Virus record (IMG/VR): IMGVR_UViG_3300047548_000214
Span: 1 to 25,909 of that record
Reading direction: 5' to 3' (one strand)
From: a virus
DNA length: 25,909 nucleotides
Below the pieces are notes generated by a model. The model saw nothing but the letters and a program-made list of their open reading frames with translations, ran no database searches and was not told where the DNA came from. The position numbers and the translations under genes are program-made. This document shows, in pieces, positions 8,618 to 16,370 of this stretch; within the stretch, counting starts at the first letter, position 1, and each line of letters starts with the position of its first letter.

Positions 8618-8858
8618 CTTTATCTTTATTTTTAAGTTTCATAATACGCCCGGCAGTTGTGATGCCAAACGCCCCCAAAGTTAGTAACATAAATCCATCA
8701 AAGATAAATTCTTTGATTACTAGTTCGTTACCAATGATTCCTGTTACTACATCTGTAAGCAACACAAATACCATAGCGAAAAACGAGATGACACCAACAA
8801 AGGCCTGCTCGTTAATTTGATTATCGTCTGAGATTAACTCTCTAAAAAACTTTTTCAT
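8604..8858 (-). CDS. Two-TM membrane protein, candidate holin
   Basis: The 84-residue protein has a charged N-terminus (MKKFFRELISDD), a first membrane helix at about 20-43 (AFVGVISFFAMVFVLLTDVV), a second at 51-70 (FIFDGFMLLTLGAFGITTAG) and a charged tail (KLKNKDKDATE). This size and topology match class II holins. It is encoded directly before the M15 endolysin with a 14-base overlap, the common holin-endolysin arrangement. Other single-TM proteins further upstream compete for the holin role, so which one makes the lethal hole is not decided by sequence. Confidence 0.75.
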   Translation of the reverse strand: MKKFFRELISDDNQINEQAFVGVISFFAMVFVLLTDVVTGIIGNELVIKEFIFDGFMLLTLGAFGITTAGRIMKLKNKDKDATE

Positions 8859-9409
8859 AGTTTAAAAATATTTAGTTTAGGCCTCTTTGGTCTCACTATG
8901 TCAGTGTGCCAACCAAGAGGCGGTTCTTTTTGTTTATCGTCATTAGGGCACTCTTCTGTTCGCTTGTAGAAGGTTATATCACCCGTATAGTCATCCTTCC
9001 TTACAACGTAGTCAGAGAGGTCTACAGCCACTACTTCATTGTTTAAGTAGGAGTAGTATATCCAACTTCCTTCCTTTGCCCTGTCAATCAGCCATCCTCT
9101 GATGGTGTCAAGCTTGTCCTCACGCACAATCTGAGTTTCTAGGATGGTTCTGTACTCAGTGTATTTTGAGGTGTAGAACATCAGCACAGTATCTCTGACT
9201 AATATGATTGAATCCTTTGTCTTTACATCGGATTTGAATTTGGCAATCTTAGCCTTTTGGCTTTCGAATATTGCGTTTATCGTATCAGCCTGTGCCTTGG
9301 TAAGGATGACAACTGAATCGCCATCAATTACTGTCTGAAGTGGGTAGCGTGATTGGCTGAAAGTCAAACTGCTTACCACTAGACTGCCTACGAACAATAT
9401 CCTTTTCAT
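8855..9409 (-). CDS. Exported coiled-coil protein overlapping an i-spanin-like gene
   Basis: The 184-residue product begins with a Sec signal peptide (MKRILFVGSLVVSSLTFSQ) with probable cleavage near residue 19. There is no cysteine there, so it is not a lipoprotein. Residues 35-110 are helix-rich with coiled-coil character (TKAQADTINAIFESQKAKIA), and the C-terminus is Pro/Lys-rich (IVRPKRPKLNIFKL). Its first 86 bases overlap the end of the upstream membrane-anchored coiled-coil gene in another frame, reminiscent of nested Rz/Rz1 spanin pairs. The start is supported by the signal peptide it creates. A periplasmic lysis partner is the best guess. Confidence 0.7.
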   Translation of the reverse strand: MKRILFVGSLVVSSLTFSQSRYPLQTVIDGDSVVILTKAQADTINAIFESQKAKIAKFKSDVKTKDSIILVRDTVLMFYTSKYTEYRTILETQIVREDKLDTIRGWLIDRAKEGSWIYYSYLNNEVVAVDLSDYVVRKDDYTGDITFYKRTEECPNDDKQKEPPLGWHTDIVRPKRPKLNIFKL

Positions 9410-9704
9410 TTTTCAATTCATTTTTGATGTCCTTCACCACAGACTTGGTGCTATCCAAGTCACCTATTACTTCAGACACCATCTGCTCAAGGTTCTCCTT
9501 GTCTTCTATTAACTCCTCTTTCTCTGCCTCTAATTGGTTAACACTATTTGTTAACTTCTTATTTGCTGTAGTGAGCTTTTTATTCTCACCTGTGAGCTGT
9601 ATGTTGTCCTCAACCACTACAACGTGGCCGTGTCCACTTGAGAACACCTGTGCAACCACAAGAGTGATGAATAGTGCGCCAACAATGAGCAGCTTCTTTT
9701 TCAT
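9324..9704 (-). CDS. Membrane-anchored coiled-coil protein, i-spanin (Rz)-like
   Basis: The 126-residue protein has an N-terminal membrane anchor (residues 4-21, LLIVGALFITLVVAQVF), then a long heptad-rich coiled coil at about 33-105 (for example LTGENKKLTTANKKLTNSVN) and a short Pro/Ser tail. That is the layout of inner-membrane spanin subunits such as lambda Rz. It overlaps the next gene by 86 bases and the upstream TM protein by 4. The partner encoded in the overlap lacks a lipobox, so a classical two-component spanin is not fully supported; the candidate u-spanin at 7459-7878 may do the outer-membrane step instead. Confidence 0.7.
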   Translation of the reverse strand: MKKKLLIVGALFITLVVAQVFSSGHGHVVVVEDNIQLTGENKKLTTANKKLTNSVNQLEAEKEELIEDKENLEQMVSEVIGDLDSTKSVVKDIKNELKNEKDIVRRQSSGKQFDFQPITLPTSDSN

Positions 9705-9943
9705 TTCTTGCTCAAGAACATTAGGACTATCTCTTTTAAGCTCTTGGAGCTCTCAGTGGTTTCAGTAAGCTTTTGCTCAAGCTTCTCTCTGTACTCACCC
9801 TCAAGCCCATTGACCTTTTCTTTGAGGTCATCCTCACTCTTCATCAGTCGATTGAGGAACATCCAACAAAGGTATCCTAAGGCTAAGACTGCAAAGCCAA
9901 GGACGCCATATTGTGTGAGTACTTCAAATGGACCGAATGACAT
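9701..9943 (-). CDS. Single-TM plus coiled-coil protein, holin-like (BhlA-type layout)
   Basis: The 80-residue protein has one membrane helix at about 13-33 (GVLGFAVLALGYLCWMFLNR) followed by a charged amphipathic coiled coil (KSEDDLKEKVNGLEGEYREK) to the end. Small N-terminal-TM proteins with such tails include the BhlA/UviB holin-like group. The membrane segment closely resembles that of the 45-residue protein encoded just upstream (LALGY, YG-x-x-G), suggesting a tandem duplication. It starts in a TAATG overlap with that gene. It may be a holin, an antiholin, or a regulator of lysis timing. Confidence 0.7.
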   Translation of the reverse strand: MSFGPFEVLTQYGVLGFAVLALGYLCWMFLNRLMKSEDDLKEKVNGLEGEYREKLEQKLTETTESSKSLKEIVLMFLSKK

Positions 9944-10080
9944 TACTTATTGTTATCTAGGTGTCGTTTGATAAATACCCAAGCCACATAGCCAAGTGCT
10001 AATGCTGCTAATCCAATTGGTCCATACTCAGACAATTGGCTAAATACACCAAAGTCAGGTGCTGTTGATACTGTGTCCAT
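9943..10080 (-). CDS. 45-residue single-TM protein, short paralogue of the next gene
   Basis: ATG at 10080 opens a 45-codon gene ending at TAA 9943-9945, with single-base stop/start overlaps on both sides, which supports translation. The product is MDTVSTAPDF... followed by a membrane helix at about 20-37 (YGPIGLAALALGYVAWVFIK) and a short basic end (RHLDNNK). The membrane segment aligns with that of the downstream 80-residue protein (YGVLGFAVLALGYLCWMFLN), but the coiled-coil tail is absent. A long/short pair sharing a membrane helix recalls holin-antiholin pairs. Function is inferred from this and from the lysis context. Confidence 0.7.
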   Translation of the reverse strand: MDTVSTAPDFGVFSQLSEYGPIGLAALALGYVAWVFIKRHLDNNK

Positions 10081-10346
10081 TATCTATTAATTATTAATTG
10101 CTTGACTGCGTCTGATAGCTCAGCTACGCTTCTAGCTAAGTTTTTGATTTCAAGTTGTGTCTGCTCTTGCATAGCCTGATATTTGAGGCGTGATTCTTGC
10201 TCTACTAGCTCAATCTTTCCTTTGAGCTTGCCTAGTGACTCAGTGTTACTGCGAACATCATTGTGCACTACCTTTAGAAAATACCCAATTATAGCCACTA
10301 CTGAGCCTAAAATCAACATCCATATATCTGCCATCGTCACAGTCAT
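10080..10346 (-). CDS. N-terminal TM, coiled-coil protein of the lysis region
   Basis: The 88-residue product has a membrane helix at about 7-25 (DIWMLILGSVVAIIGYFLKV) and a long helical tail (VRSNTESLGKLKGKIELVEQ, then LEIKNLARSVAELSDAVKQL). The layout is the same as the 80-residue holin-like protein, though sequence similarity is low. It overlaps the preceding tiny basic gene by 4 bases and the following one by 1. Possible roles are holin, inner-membrane spanin or a membrane tether; nothing in the sequence separates these. Confidence 0.7.
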   Translation of the reverse strand: MTVTMADIWMLILGSVVAIIGYFLKVVHNDVRSNTESLGKLKGKIELVEQESRLKYQAMQEQTQLEIKNLARSVAELSDAVKQLIINR

Positions 10347-10480
10347 TTTCCTTGCCCTCTATACTTTTTTGTATAGTTCTTGCTTGTTTTCAACTTACTT
10401 GTCTTGCTCTTTGCGTGCACGCCTTTGCGGCTCTTCTTTGGAGCTTCTACAAATTTACTAATTTCTTTAATCTTTGCCAT
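10343..10480 (-). CDS. 45-residue Lys-rich protein
   Basis: ATG at 10480 opens a 45-codon gene, coupled by a TAATG overlap to the fibre gene before it and by 4 bases to the next gene. The product begins MAKIKEISKFVEAPKKSRKG and ends SKLKTSKNYTKKYRGQGK; nearly a third of residues are lysine or arginine. I recall very similar short proteins (KKxRKGVHxKxKTSxLKxSKNYxKxYRGQG) in many aquatic phage genomes, always without known function. The strong charge suggests nucleic-acid binding, perhaps as a minor virion component. It belongs to the same style as the tiny basic genes at 18593-19671. Confidence 0.75.
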   Translation of the reverse strand: MAKIKEISKFVEAPKKSRKGVHAKSKTSKLKTSKNYTKKYRGQGK

Positions 10481-12174
10481 TATACAATTTTAATCGTTCC
10501 ACCATCATTGTAAAGGTCACCTGCGCTAAGCCCTGTAGGTGATGTAGGTAGTCCCTCAAGTCTCACTCGCCCACTTGTTGAGTGAATAGCGTAGTGTGTT
10601 ACGCCTGTCATTGAGCTAAGTGATGGGTTATAATAGAATCCTCTTACTATTCCTGAATAAGTACCTGTAAAATTATAATTAGGGTTTAATTGGAATAAAT
10701 TTGGCGAAGCTGTCCCTGATGCCCAAGCATAAGCAATTGGTGTAGTTATGGTGTTTATTGTACCACTTGTTATTCCTGAGCCCGCGTTGATAGGCTGAAA
10801 AACTCTGAAATAAGTATTCCCTGCCATGGATAAAGATATAGCGCCTCCACTTCCACCATTATTAAATATAGCGCAGTCAGCTCCACTAAAGCTCAATCCT
10901 GTAAGAGCAGTACCAACATTTAAAACTCCACGTACAATAGCAGTACCATTCACATCAAGTCTAAAGCCTGCGTCTGTGGTGGTGTTGAGTAGTAGGTTGC
11001 CGCTGAATTGAAGTGTCATTTGTTCAACATTGTTGTGAAACCAACGATGTGAATGAGTAGCTCCGTTTAGTGAAGAGTAATAATTAACACCTCCGCCGCT
11101 AGGATTACTTGTTCCAATTCTTAATGTTTGAGCACCGCCATTTACTCTTAAGTCACCAAATGCATTTGCAGTTGTTGAAAGTGTTATGCTTGATGATTGA
11201 GACCTTAAAATAATGTTACTTGTTCCCCCACTTGGAGTAAATCTTATTGTAGCATCATCATTAGCACCCCTAACTTGAAAACATTCAGAATTATTTGTAT
11301 TCTGAACAGTAACATACATATCATCTCTGACAGATAATACATTAACACCTGTGCTTTGTTGAACTAATAATGAATTTGTAGCAGAAGTATTTCCTAAGCC
11401 TCTCACCCTAGAAGTGCCATTGACATCAAAACGAAATCCATTATCTGTGGTGGTACCTATAGCTACGTTTCCACTTGCAAAGATGCTCATTCTATCATTT
11501 GTGCCTAATACACCGCCTGAATAAAATGTTAATCTTTGTCCTGAGCCACCCGAGCCTGTAAAATAATGCATACCACCTTGCCAACCTGCTTGACCATTGT
11601 ATAGGTTTAAGTCAATTGACCCAAGCGCACCATTTCTATATATTTGATGAGATGCTAAAACTCTAGCACTCCCATTTACATCAAACTTAAATCCTGCGTC
11701 AGTTGTTGTGCCTATTGCTACGTTGCCGCTATTGAATATCGTCATCACGTCATTGCCGTTTGTGATGAGTGAAAGCTTTGTTGTATAGAACTCAATGCGG
11801 TTGTTTCCTGTGCTGTACTCACCAATAGCAAAGCCATTTGATAGCCATACATTTGCGGTGTCAACAATAATATTTCCTTCTGCAAATATGTTATTAAGGC
11901 TTGCGTTGCCTAATATATTAAGTGTATTGTTAAGTGAGTCCCATGACAGATTGCCTGACTGCTGTAGGACATTGGCAGCATCTTGGAAAAAGATTCGTCC
12001 TGATGTACCATTTATGACAGGTGTATTGTTGACGCTCAGTTTTGAGGCGTTCATAATTTCCTGTCCTGTTATCTTGCGTGAGCCTGTTCCGCCTACTAAG
12101 GACATTTCAAATAGGTCAGTGGCTGCTAAATCTCTGCCTACTGCCGGTAAATCAACTATCTTAATTCCTGCCAT
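10480..12174 (-). CDS. Tail fibre protein, paralogue 1 of 3
   Basis: The 564-residue fibre opens with an attachment module shared almost identically by two neighbouring genes (MAGIKIVDLPAVGRDLAATD, then SRKITGQEIMNASKL, GRIFFQ, NVLQQS; residues 1-83). The shaft contains repeated beta motifs of the form GNVAIGTTTDAGFKFDVNGS at least three times. It ends in a different tip from its paralogues (LEGLPTSPTGLSAGDLYNDG), an ending I have seen in other phage fibres. Fibres of this kind trimerise and bind the host surface. It is the last of three fibres in the operon, 3 bases after paralogue 2. Confidence 0.85.
   Translation of the reverse strand: MAGIKIVDLPAVGRDLAATDLFEMSLVGGTGSRKITGQEIMNASKLSVNNTPVINGTSGRIFFQDAANVLQQSGNLSWDSLNNTLNILGNASLNNIFAEGNIIVDTANVWLSNGFAIGEYSTGNNRIEFYTTKLSLITNGNDVMTIFNSGNVAIGTTTDAGFKFDVNGSARVLASHQIYRNGALGSIDLNLYNGQAGWQGGMHYFTGSGGSGQRLTFYSGGVLGTNDRMSIFASGNVAIGTTTDNGFRFDVNGTSRVRGLGNTSATNSLLVQQSTGVNVLSVRDDMYVTVQNTNNSECFQVRGANDDATIRFTPSGGTSNIILRSQSSSITLSTTANAFGDLRVNGGAQTLRIGTSNPSGGGVNYYSSLNGATHSHRWFHNNVEQMTLQFSGNLLLNTTTDAGFRLDVNGTAIVRGVLNVGTALTGLSFSGADCAIFNNGGSGGAISLSMAGNTYFRVFQPINAGSGITSGTINTITTPIAYAWASGTASPNLFQLNPNYNFTGTYSGIVRGFYYNPSLSSMTGVTHYAIHSTSGRVRLEGLPTSPTGLSAGDLYNDGGTIKIV
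11926..12174 (-). repeat. Shared fibre adaptor module, copy 1
   Basis: Coding repeat for residues 1-83 of the 564-residue fibre, near-identical in protein sequence to 13660-13905 and 15972-16220. Edges are judged by eye from the protein alignment. Confidence 0.75.
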
Positions 12175-12177
12175 GTC

Positions 12178-13905
12178 TTATACTATAAATGTCCATCCTG
12201 TTGACTTGAAAACCCATAATCCTTCTGTAGCATCAGTACAGTATACAATCAACCCCACAGCCGGGCTTACAATTGCTGTGCGTTGTGCGTTTGTCATTCG
12301 TGGGGGTAGGAAGCCTTTGGTCGTGGATGTTACGTTAAATATTGCGCTTGCCACATCTGTATTTGTATTAATACCAACATTCTGAGAATTACCAAACAAA
12401 ATAAGCCCGTTTGTGTTACTTGCTCTTGTTTTGAAATAAATGTCAGCCCCACCCGTTGATGTATTACTTGCATTAGCTACGAAAGCCAATTTTTGCAATG
12501 CTACTGAACTAAATAAAACAGTGTTTTGCAGGTTTACGTCAATATAATTAGTATCGCAAAAAACGAATTGACCCGTATTTGTACCGCTTTTATTTAATAA
12601 AATACCTGTTAAGGCGTCAGTTGCAGTACTATTGTTTGTTAATGTTAGCCCAAAAGTATAACTTCCATTATTATGAACAATTGAAGTAGCCCCACTCACC
12701 CTCGCACTCCCGTTAACGTCAAGTCTAAAGCCAGCGTCTGTTAGTGTATTTATTAAGACGTTTCCAGTAGAGGCTACTAATCGCATTCGCTCGGTTGATA
12801 AATCAGCGTCAGCATTACCAGAATAAAAACTAATATGCGCATTTGCGCCATTGCTTGTTCTTAAACCAATTCCACCAATACCACCAGATAAATTAGTTTG
12901 TGCAGACCTATAAGTTCCATAGCTAAATGTTGAACCCGTTGCTAAAAATCCACCTTGTCCCGTTCCATCTATATCTCGAAAACTTATGATATTGGCATTT
13001 GTTGGGTTGCTGCTTAATCTAACAATATTATTACCATTTGTAGAAATATGTAATCTCTCTAAAGGAGTAGCCGTACCAATCCCTAACCTTGCATTTGTGT
13101 TGTCCCAAAACAAGTTAGCATTGTTTTGAGTAACTAAACCGCTTGCACCCATAAAAGGTATTGAGCCAGTTGATAAATTGACATTTAGGTTAGTTACCCT
13201 CGCAGTACCATTGACGTCTAACTTGAAGCCTGCATCGGTTGTTGTGTTTATGCCGATGTTGCCGCTTGTATATGCCCACAATTGATTTGAAGCACCTGCT
13301 GACAATAAAATAGGTCTATGCGCTCCCGTGCCACCTTTAAAACTTTCAAAAGTGTATGAAGTACCCGTTGCTCTTACAAGCAATAGTTCGTAGTTAGTTT
13401 GGTTCGCTATAAAGTCAGTACCCCAAATTCCAAATTGGGTTTTTATACCACTGCTATAACCCGTTCCTTTTGGTATGATGTCAAATGATTGACCAACATT
13501 TGTACCCGTTGCAGGATAGAAACTGATGGAAGGTAGGTTGTCCGATGAACCGCTTGTACTTAATTGAGTGCTTCTATTCGTTCCGCTTGTATTTATTAAA
13601 CCTAAATTTCCAACAACATCCAAAGGATTTGCAGGCGAACTCGTCCCAATCCCCAAGCGGTTGTTAGTTGAGTCCCAAAATAAAGACGAACTTTGCTGCA
13701 ACACATTCGCCGTACCTTGGAATAAAAGGCGACCTACCGTTCCACTAACGATAGGAGTAGAGCCAATATTTAACTTTGAGGCGTTCATTATCTCTTGCCC
13801 TGTAATCTTACGACTAGCAGTGCCTCCGATTGACATCTCAAGTAGGTCTGTTGACGCTAAATCCCTACCCAATGCGGGTAGGTCGACAATTTTTATTCCG
13901 GCCAT
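12178..13905 (-). CDS. Tail fibre protein, paralogue 2 of 3
   Basis: The 575-residue fibre carries the shared adaptor with more substitutions than the other two copies (ALGRDLASTDLLEMSIGGTA). Shaft motifs include RLGIGTSSPANPLDVVGN, IGINTTTDAGFKLDVNGTAR and VLINTLTDAGFRLDVNGSAR. The C-terminus is TSTTKGFLPPRMTNAQRTAI followed by a small domain ending STGWTFIV, a tip shared with paralogue 3 and common in Bacteroidota phage and bacterial surface proteins. This copy may be the oldest duplicate or exchanged from another phage. It probably occupies the same baseplate or tail site as its paralogues. Confidence 0.85.
   Translation of the reverse strand: MAGIKIVDLPALGRDLASTDLLEMSIGGTASRKITGQEIMNASKLNIGSTPIVSGTVGRLLFQGTANVLQQSSSLFWDSTNNRLGIGTSSPANPLDVVGNLGLINTSGTNRSTQLSTSGSSDNLPSISFYPATGTNVGQSFDIIPKGTGYSSGIKTQFGIWGTDFIANQTNYELLLVRATGTSYTFESFKGGTGAHRPILLSAGASNQLWAYTSGNIGINTTTDAGFKLDVNGTARVTNLNVNLSTGSIPFMGASGLVTQNNANLFWDNTNARLGIGTATPLERLHISTNGNNIVRLSSNPTNANIISFRDIDGTGQGGFLATGSTFSYGTYRSAQTNLSGGIGGIGLRTSNGANAHISFYSGNADADLSTERMRLVASTGNVLINTLTDAGFRLDVNGSARVSGATSIVHNNGSYTFGLTLTNNSTATDALTGILLNKSGTNTGQFVFCDTNYIDVNLQNTVLFSSVALQKLAFVANASNTSTGGADIYFKTRASNTNGLILFGNSQNVGINTNTDVASAIFNVTSTTKGFLPPRMTNAQRTAIVSPAVGLIVYCTDATEGLWVFKSTGWTFIV
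13660..13905 (-). repeat. Shared fibre adaptor module, copy 2
   Basis: Coding repeat for residues 1-82 of the 575-residue fibre. It is the most diverged of the three copies (for example NIGSTPIVSGTVGRLLFQGT in place of SVNNTPVINGTSGRIFFQ). Confidence 0.75.
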
Positions 13906-13907
13906 AG

Positions 13908-14051
13908 TTATTCTTCTGTTACCTCAGGCTGCTGTTCTTTTGCAATCTCATTCAAGAACTGAACGAGTGGCATTGCATACTTCATAGGCATCTCCTGAAT
14001 GAAAGCTTCTAATTTTGCTAATTGCTCTTGATTTAAAACGATTTGATTCAT
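13908..14051 (-). CDS. 47-residue protein between fibre genes
   Basis: ATG at 14051 opens a 47-codon gene ending at 13908, 2 bases before the next fibre's ATG. The product, MNQIVLNQEQLAKLEAFIQE through PLVQFLNEIAKEQQPEVTEE, is acidic and predicted to form two helices. Tight spacing on the downstream side supports it being real. I do not recognise the family. Its place between fibre genes suggests a fibre chaperone or connector, but this is only positional. Confidence 0.65.
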   Translation of the reverse strand: MNQIVLNQEQLAKLEAFIQEMPMKYAMPLVQFLNEIAKEQQPEVTEE

Positions 14052-14062
14052 GATTATATAGA

Positions 14063-14332
14063 TTAAATGATTACTACTCCAATAGCCTCAGCTACGCACT
14101 CATTGACAAAGTTATTGTCTTGACCCCATGCTGCAAACTGCTCTTCAGTCAAGGTATAGTTACCTTGGCGCAACTGTACACCTTCCTCTGTAAGGAGTTG
14201 GTAGTAAGTCGTGCAGGTAGTTGCAGACGTTTCAAAGTTAAGGACTAATACAGTCAAGCGTGTTGCTGTACCTTCGTTTAATGGGAATACTACCGGCTCG
14301 ATAGCTACTCCTTGTGGTGTTGTGTTTTCCAT
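14063..14332 (-). CDS. 89-residue fibre-associated protein of unknown function
   Basis: The protein has a beta-rich first half (VFPLNEGTATRLTVLVLNFE) and a C-terminal helix with the pattern YTLTEEQFAAWGQDNNFV. A small protein with a similar TxEEYxxWGxDNxYV ending recurs in phages next to fibre or tail genes, in my recollection, without assigned function. Here it sits between fibre paralogues 3 and 2, 16 bases after the former. It may be an accessory tail component or fibre assembly factor. No signal, membrane helix or metal site is visible. Confidence 0.75.
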   Translation of the reverse strand: MENTTPQGVAIEPVVFPLNEGTATRLTVLVLNFETSATTCTTYYQLLTEEGVQLRQGNYTLTEEQFAAWGQDNNFVNECVAEAIGVVII

Positions 14333-14348
14333 TTTTTATTTTTTATGA

Positions 14349-16220
14349 TTAACCAATATATGTCCATCCGGACGATTTATAAATATACTTTCCTTCAGTC
14401 GCGTCAGTCTGATAAATCTCAAGACCGATAGCCGGACTAGAAATTGCGTTACGCTGCGCCTGTGTCATTCTTGGGGGCAGGAATCCTTTGGTTGTGCTTG
14501 TTAACTCAAGGATTGAACTTGCATTTGCTGCGGATTGATTACCGATGCTTAATGCGGTTGCTATATAACTATTATTTCCCGATTGAGCGCCATTCAAGAA
14601 AATATATCCCGTTGCATTTTGATAAAGCGTTAGCGTTCCGTTAGGTCCGTCATTATTTAATTTTGCTCTTAAACTTCCTGCGGCATTTGTTAAAGAAAAA
14701 TTTGAGTATGCGCCTGCTGCATTAAAGTTCCCATTTATATCATACGTTATTGCGTATGTATTTGGAGCTACGAATCTCGCAGTCCCGTTAACGTCAAGTT
14801 TATAGCCTGCGTCTGTGGATGTTCCTATAGATACGTTTCCACTTGAAAATATACGTAGACGCTCATTATATGATGCTCCATCCCAATATTGAAAATAAAA
14901 GTCAGCTGTTGTGGTACTTTTACCAATGTTTACAAGTTGATAAGTTCTATCATTTGTGCCAAATAATGTATTTCCATTTGCCAATCTAACTTGTGTAGTT
15001 CTATTTGTTGCTAATGCGCCATTATTTTGAGCAGTAAATCCTCCGTCATTTCCTGTATTAATGTATAAAGCAGTGGTTAACGCCGATGTTTCAATGTGAA
15101 GTGGTGCAGATGGACTACTCGTACCAATTCCTACATTACCGCCATTAAATATAACGTTTCCTGTAGTCGTCTCAATAGCACGGTGATTAACACCTGTAAT
15201 TGATGTGAGAATTGGATTATAATACAAGCCTCTGACAATGCCTGAGTATGTGCCTGTAGTGTTAATCTGATTTAAAATATTTAATTGATTAAATTCAGCA
15301 TTACCACTAGAAGGTGCAAAATCCATGAATTGATTTGCTGACGCTCCACCAACCATTACCATGTTTAATGTACCTGAAGTTGGTTGATGTCTATGAGCAC
15401 TAATTCTTGCTCCTGAAGAAAGCAAAACAACATTACCTGTAGATGCTCCCGTGACATAAGGGGCAATAGTCATAGGACTATTTGTATTTACCCCTGCATT
15501 TACAGTTGTCAAAAATCCATTTGAAAATGATAAATTAGAACCTCCCGGGTGAGCGGTTATTCTAATTGAACCAAGTCTAAGTGTAGGGCCATTTGCTGTA
15601 TTTGAACCTAAACTAACACTATTTGAGCCTCCCCAAGAGACTGTAAATACATTTTCATTATCAGAACCAATTACTTGAGCAGTGTTTCTAATTATTGCAC
15701 TCCCATTGACATCAAGCTTATAGCCCGCATCGGTTGTTGTGTTGATTAGGACGTTGCCGTTTGAGCTCATCACCATTCTATCCAAACCATTGCTTGTTTG
15801 AAAAGACATTATTCCATTCGTTTTGAAATATAACGAACCTGAAAAACTCGCCATTCCATATGAGCCAAATCCATTCCAAACTTCAGTTGCCATTGTTAAA
15901 GCACCTTGAAATCTTCCTGTTCCATTTACATCTAAAGGAAATGAAGGACTACTCGTATTAATACCTACTCTCCCATTTACTTGGTCAAAAAACAAATTAG
16001 CTGACTGCTGCAACACATTTGTTGAGCCTTGGAAGAATATGCGGCCTGAGGTGCCGTTGATAACAGGGGTGTTGTTAACTGAAAGCTTGGATGCGTTCAT
16101 TATCTCTTGGCCTGTAATCTTGCGACTACCTGTGCCACCTGCTAATGACATCTCGAACAAGTCGGTTGCCGCAAGGTCTCTCCCTACCGCAGGTAGGTCA
16201 ACTATCTTAATTCCCGCCAT
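14349..16220 (-). CDS. Tail fibre protein, paralogue 3 of 3
   Basis: The longest fibre has 623 residues and is the first fibre in transcription order. The adaptor (1-83) is nearly identical to paralogue 1 (AVGRDLAATDLFEMSLAGGT). The shaft holds at least four motifs of the families VLINTTTDAGYKLDVNGSA and NVGIGTSSPSAPLHIE. The tip SSILELTSTTKGFLPPRMTQ to SSGWTYIG resembles that of paralogue 2. It also shares the segment TGTYSGIVRGLYYNPILTSI with paralogue 1, so the three genes look like mosaics built from common parts. A host-recognition role is inferred from fibre architecture. Confidence 0.85.
   Translation of the reverse strand: MAGIKIVDLPAVGRDLAATDLFEMSLAGGTGSRKITGQEIMNASKLSVNNTPVINGTSGRIFFQGSTNVLQQSANLFFDQVNGRVGINTSSPSFPLDVNGTGRFQGALTMATEVWNGFGSYGMASFSGSLYFKTNGIMSFQTSNGLDRMVMSSNGNVLINTTTDAGYKLDVNGSAIIRNTAQVIGSDNENVFTVSWGGSNSVSLGSNTANGPTLRLGSIRITAHPGGSNLSFSNGFLTTVNAGVNTNSPMTIAPYVTGASTGNVVLLSSGARISAHRHQPTSGTLNMVMVGGASANQFMDFAPSSGNAEFNQLNILNQINTTGTYSGIVRGLYYNPILTSITGVNHRAIETTTGNVIFNGGNVGIGTSSPSAPLHIETSALTTALYINTGNDGGFTAQNNGALATNRTTQVRLANGNTLFGTNDRTYQLVNIGKSTTTADFYFQYWDGASYNERLRIFSSGNVSIGTSTDAGYKLDVNGTARFVAPNTYAITYDINGNFNAAGAYSNFSLTNAAGSLRAKLNNDGPNGTLTLYQNATGYIFLNGAQSGNNSYIATALSIGNQSAANASSILELTSTTKGFLPPRMTQAQRNAISSPAIGLEIYQTDATEGKYIYKSSGWTYIG
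15972..16220 (-). repeat. Shared fibre adaptor module, copy 3
   Basis: Coding repeat for residues 1-83 of the 623-residue fibre, almost identical in protein to copy 1 at 11926-12174. Confidence 0.75.
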
Positions 16221-16225
16221 CTCTT

Positions 16226-16369
16226 TTAGTCAATTATGCGTTCATCACCATCATCAGTATATCTGTTGATTTCATCGTCAGTGACGCGCTCGAATGGGTA
16301 TATAGGTGAGATAGGGTTCTCACCTGTAATTCCAATCTCGTTTACAATCTGTATACCGTTAGTAATCAT
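16226..16369 (-). CDS. 47-residue acidic protein before the fibre genes
   Basis: ATG at 16369 opens 47 codons ending 5 bases before the first fibre's start; the upstream structural gene stops 1 base before this ATG. The product begins MITNGIQIVNEIGITGENPI, continues SPIYPFERVTDDEINRY and ends in an acidic tail (TDDGDERIID). The spacing on both sides strongly suggests a translated gene. I do not recognise it. It may be a small tail connector or remnant of a larger structural protein. Confidence 0.65.
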   Translation of the reverse strand: MITNGIQIVNEIGITGENPISPIYPFERVTDDEINRYTDDGDERIID

Positions 16370-16370
16370 C

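Noticed and set aside
11795-12385. A 196-codon open frame on the plus strand
   Set aside because: It lies antisense to two fibre genes and is explained by their repetitive codon use.
10947-15960. CRISPR-like regular repeats
   Set aside because: The repeats are coding motifs (IGTTTDAGFxxDVNG) in fibre genes with irregular spacing; no CRISPR array or cas gene is present.
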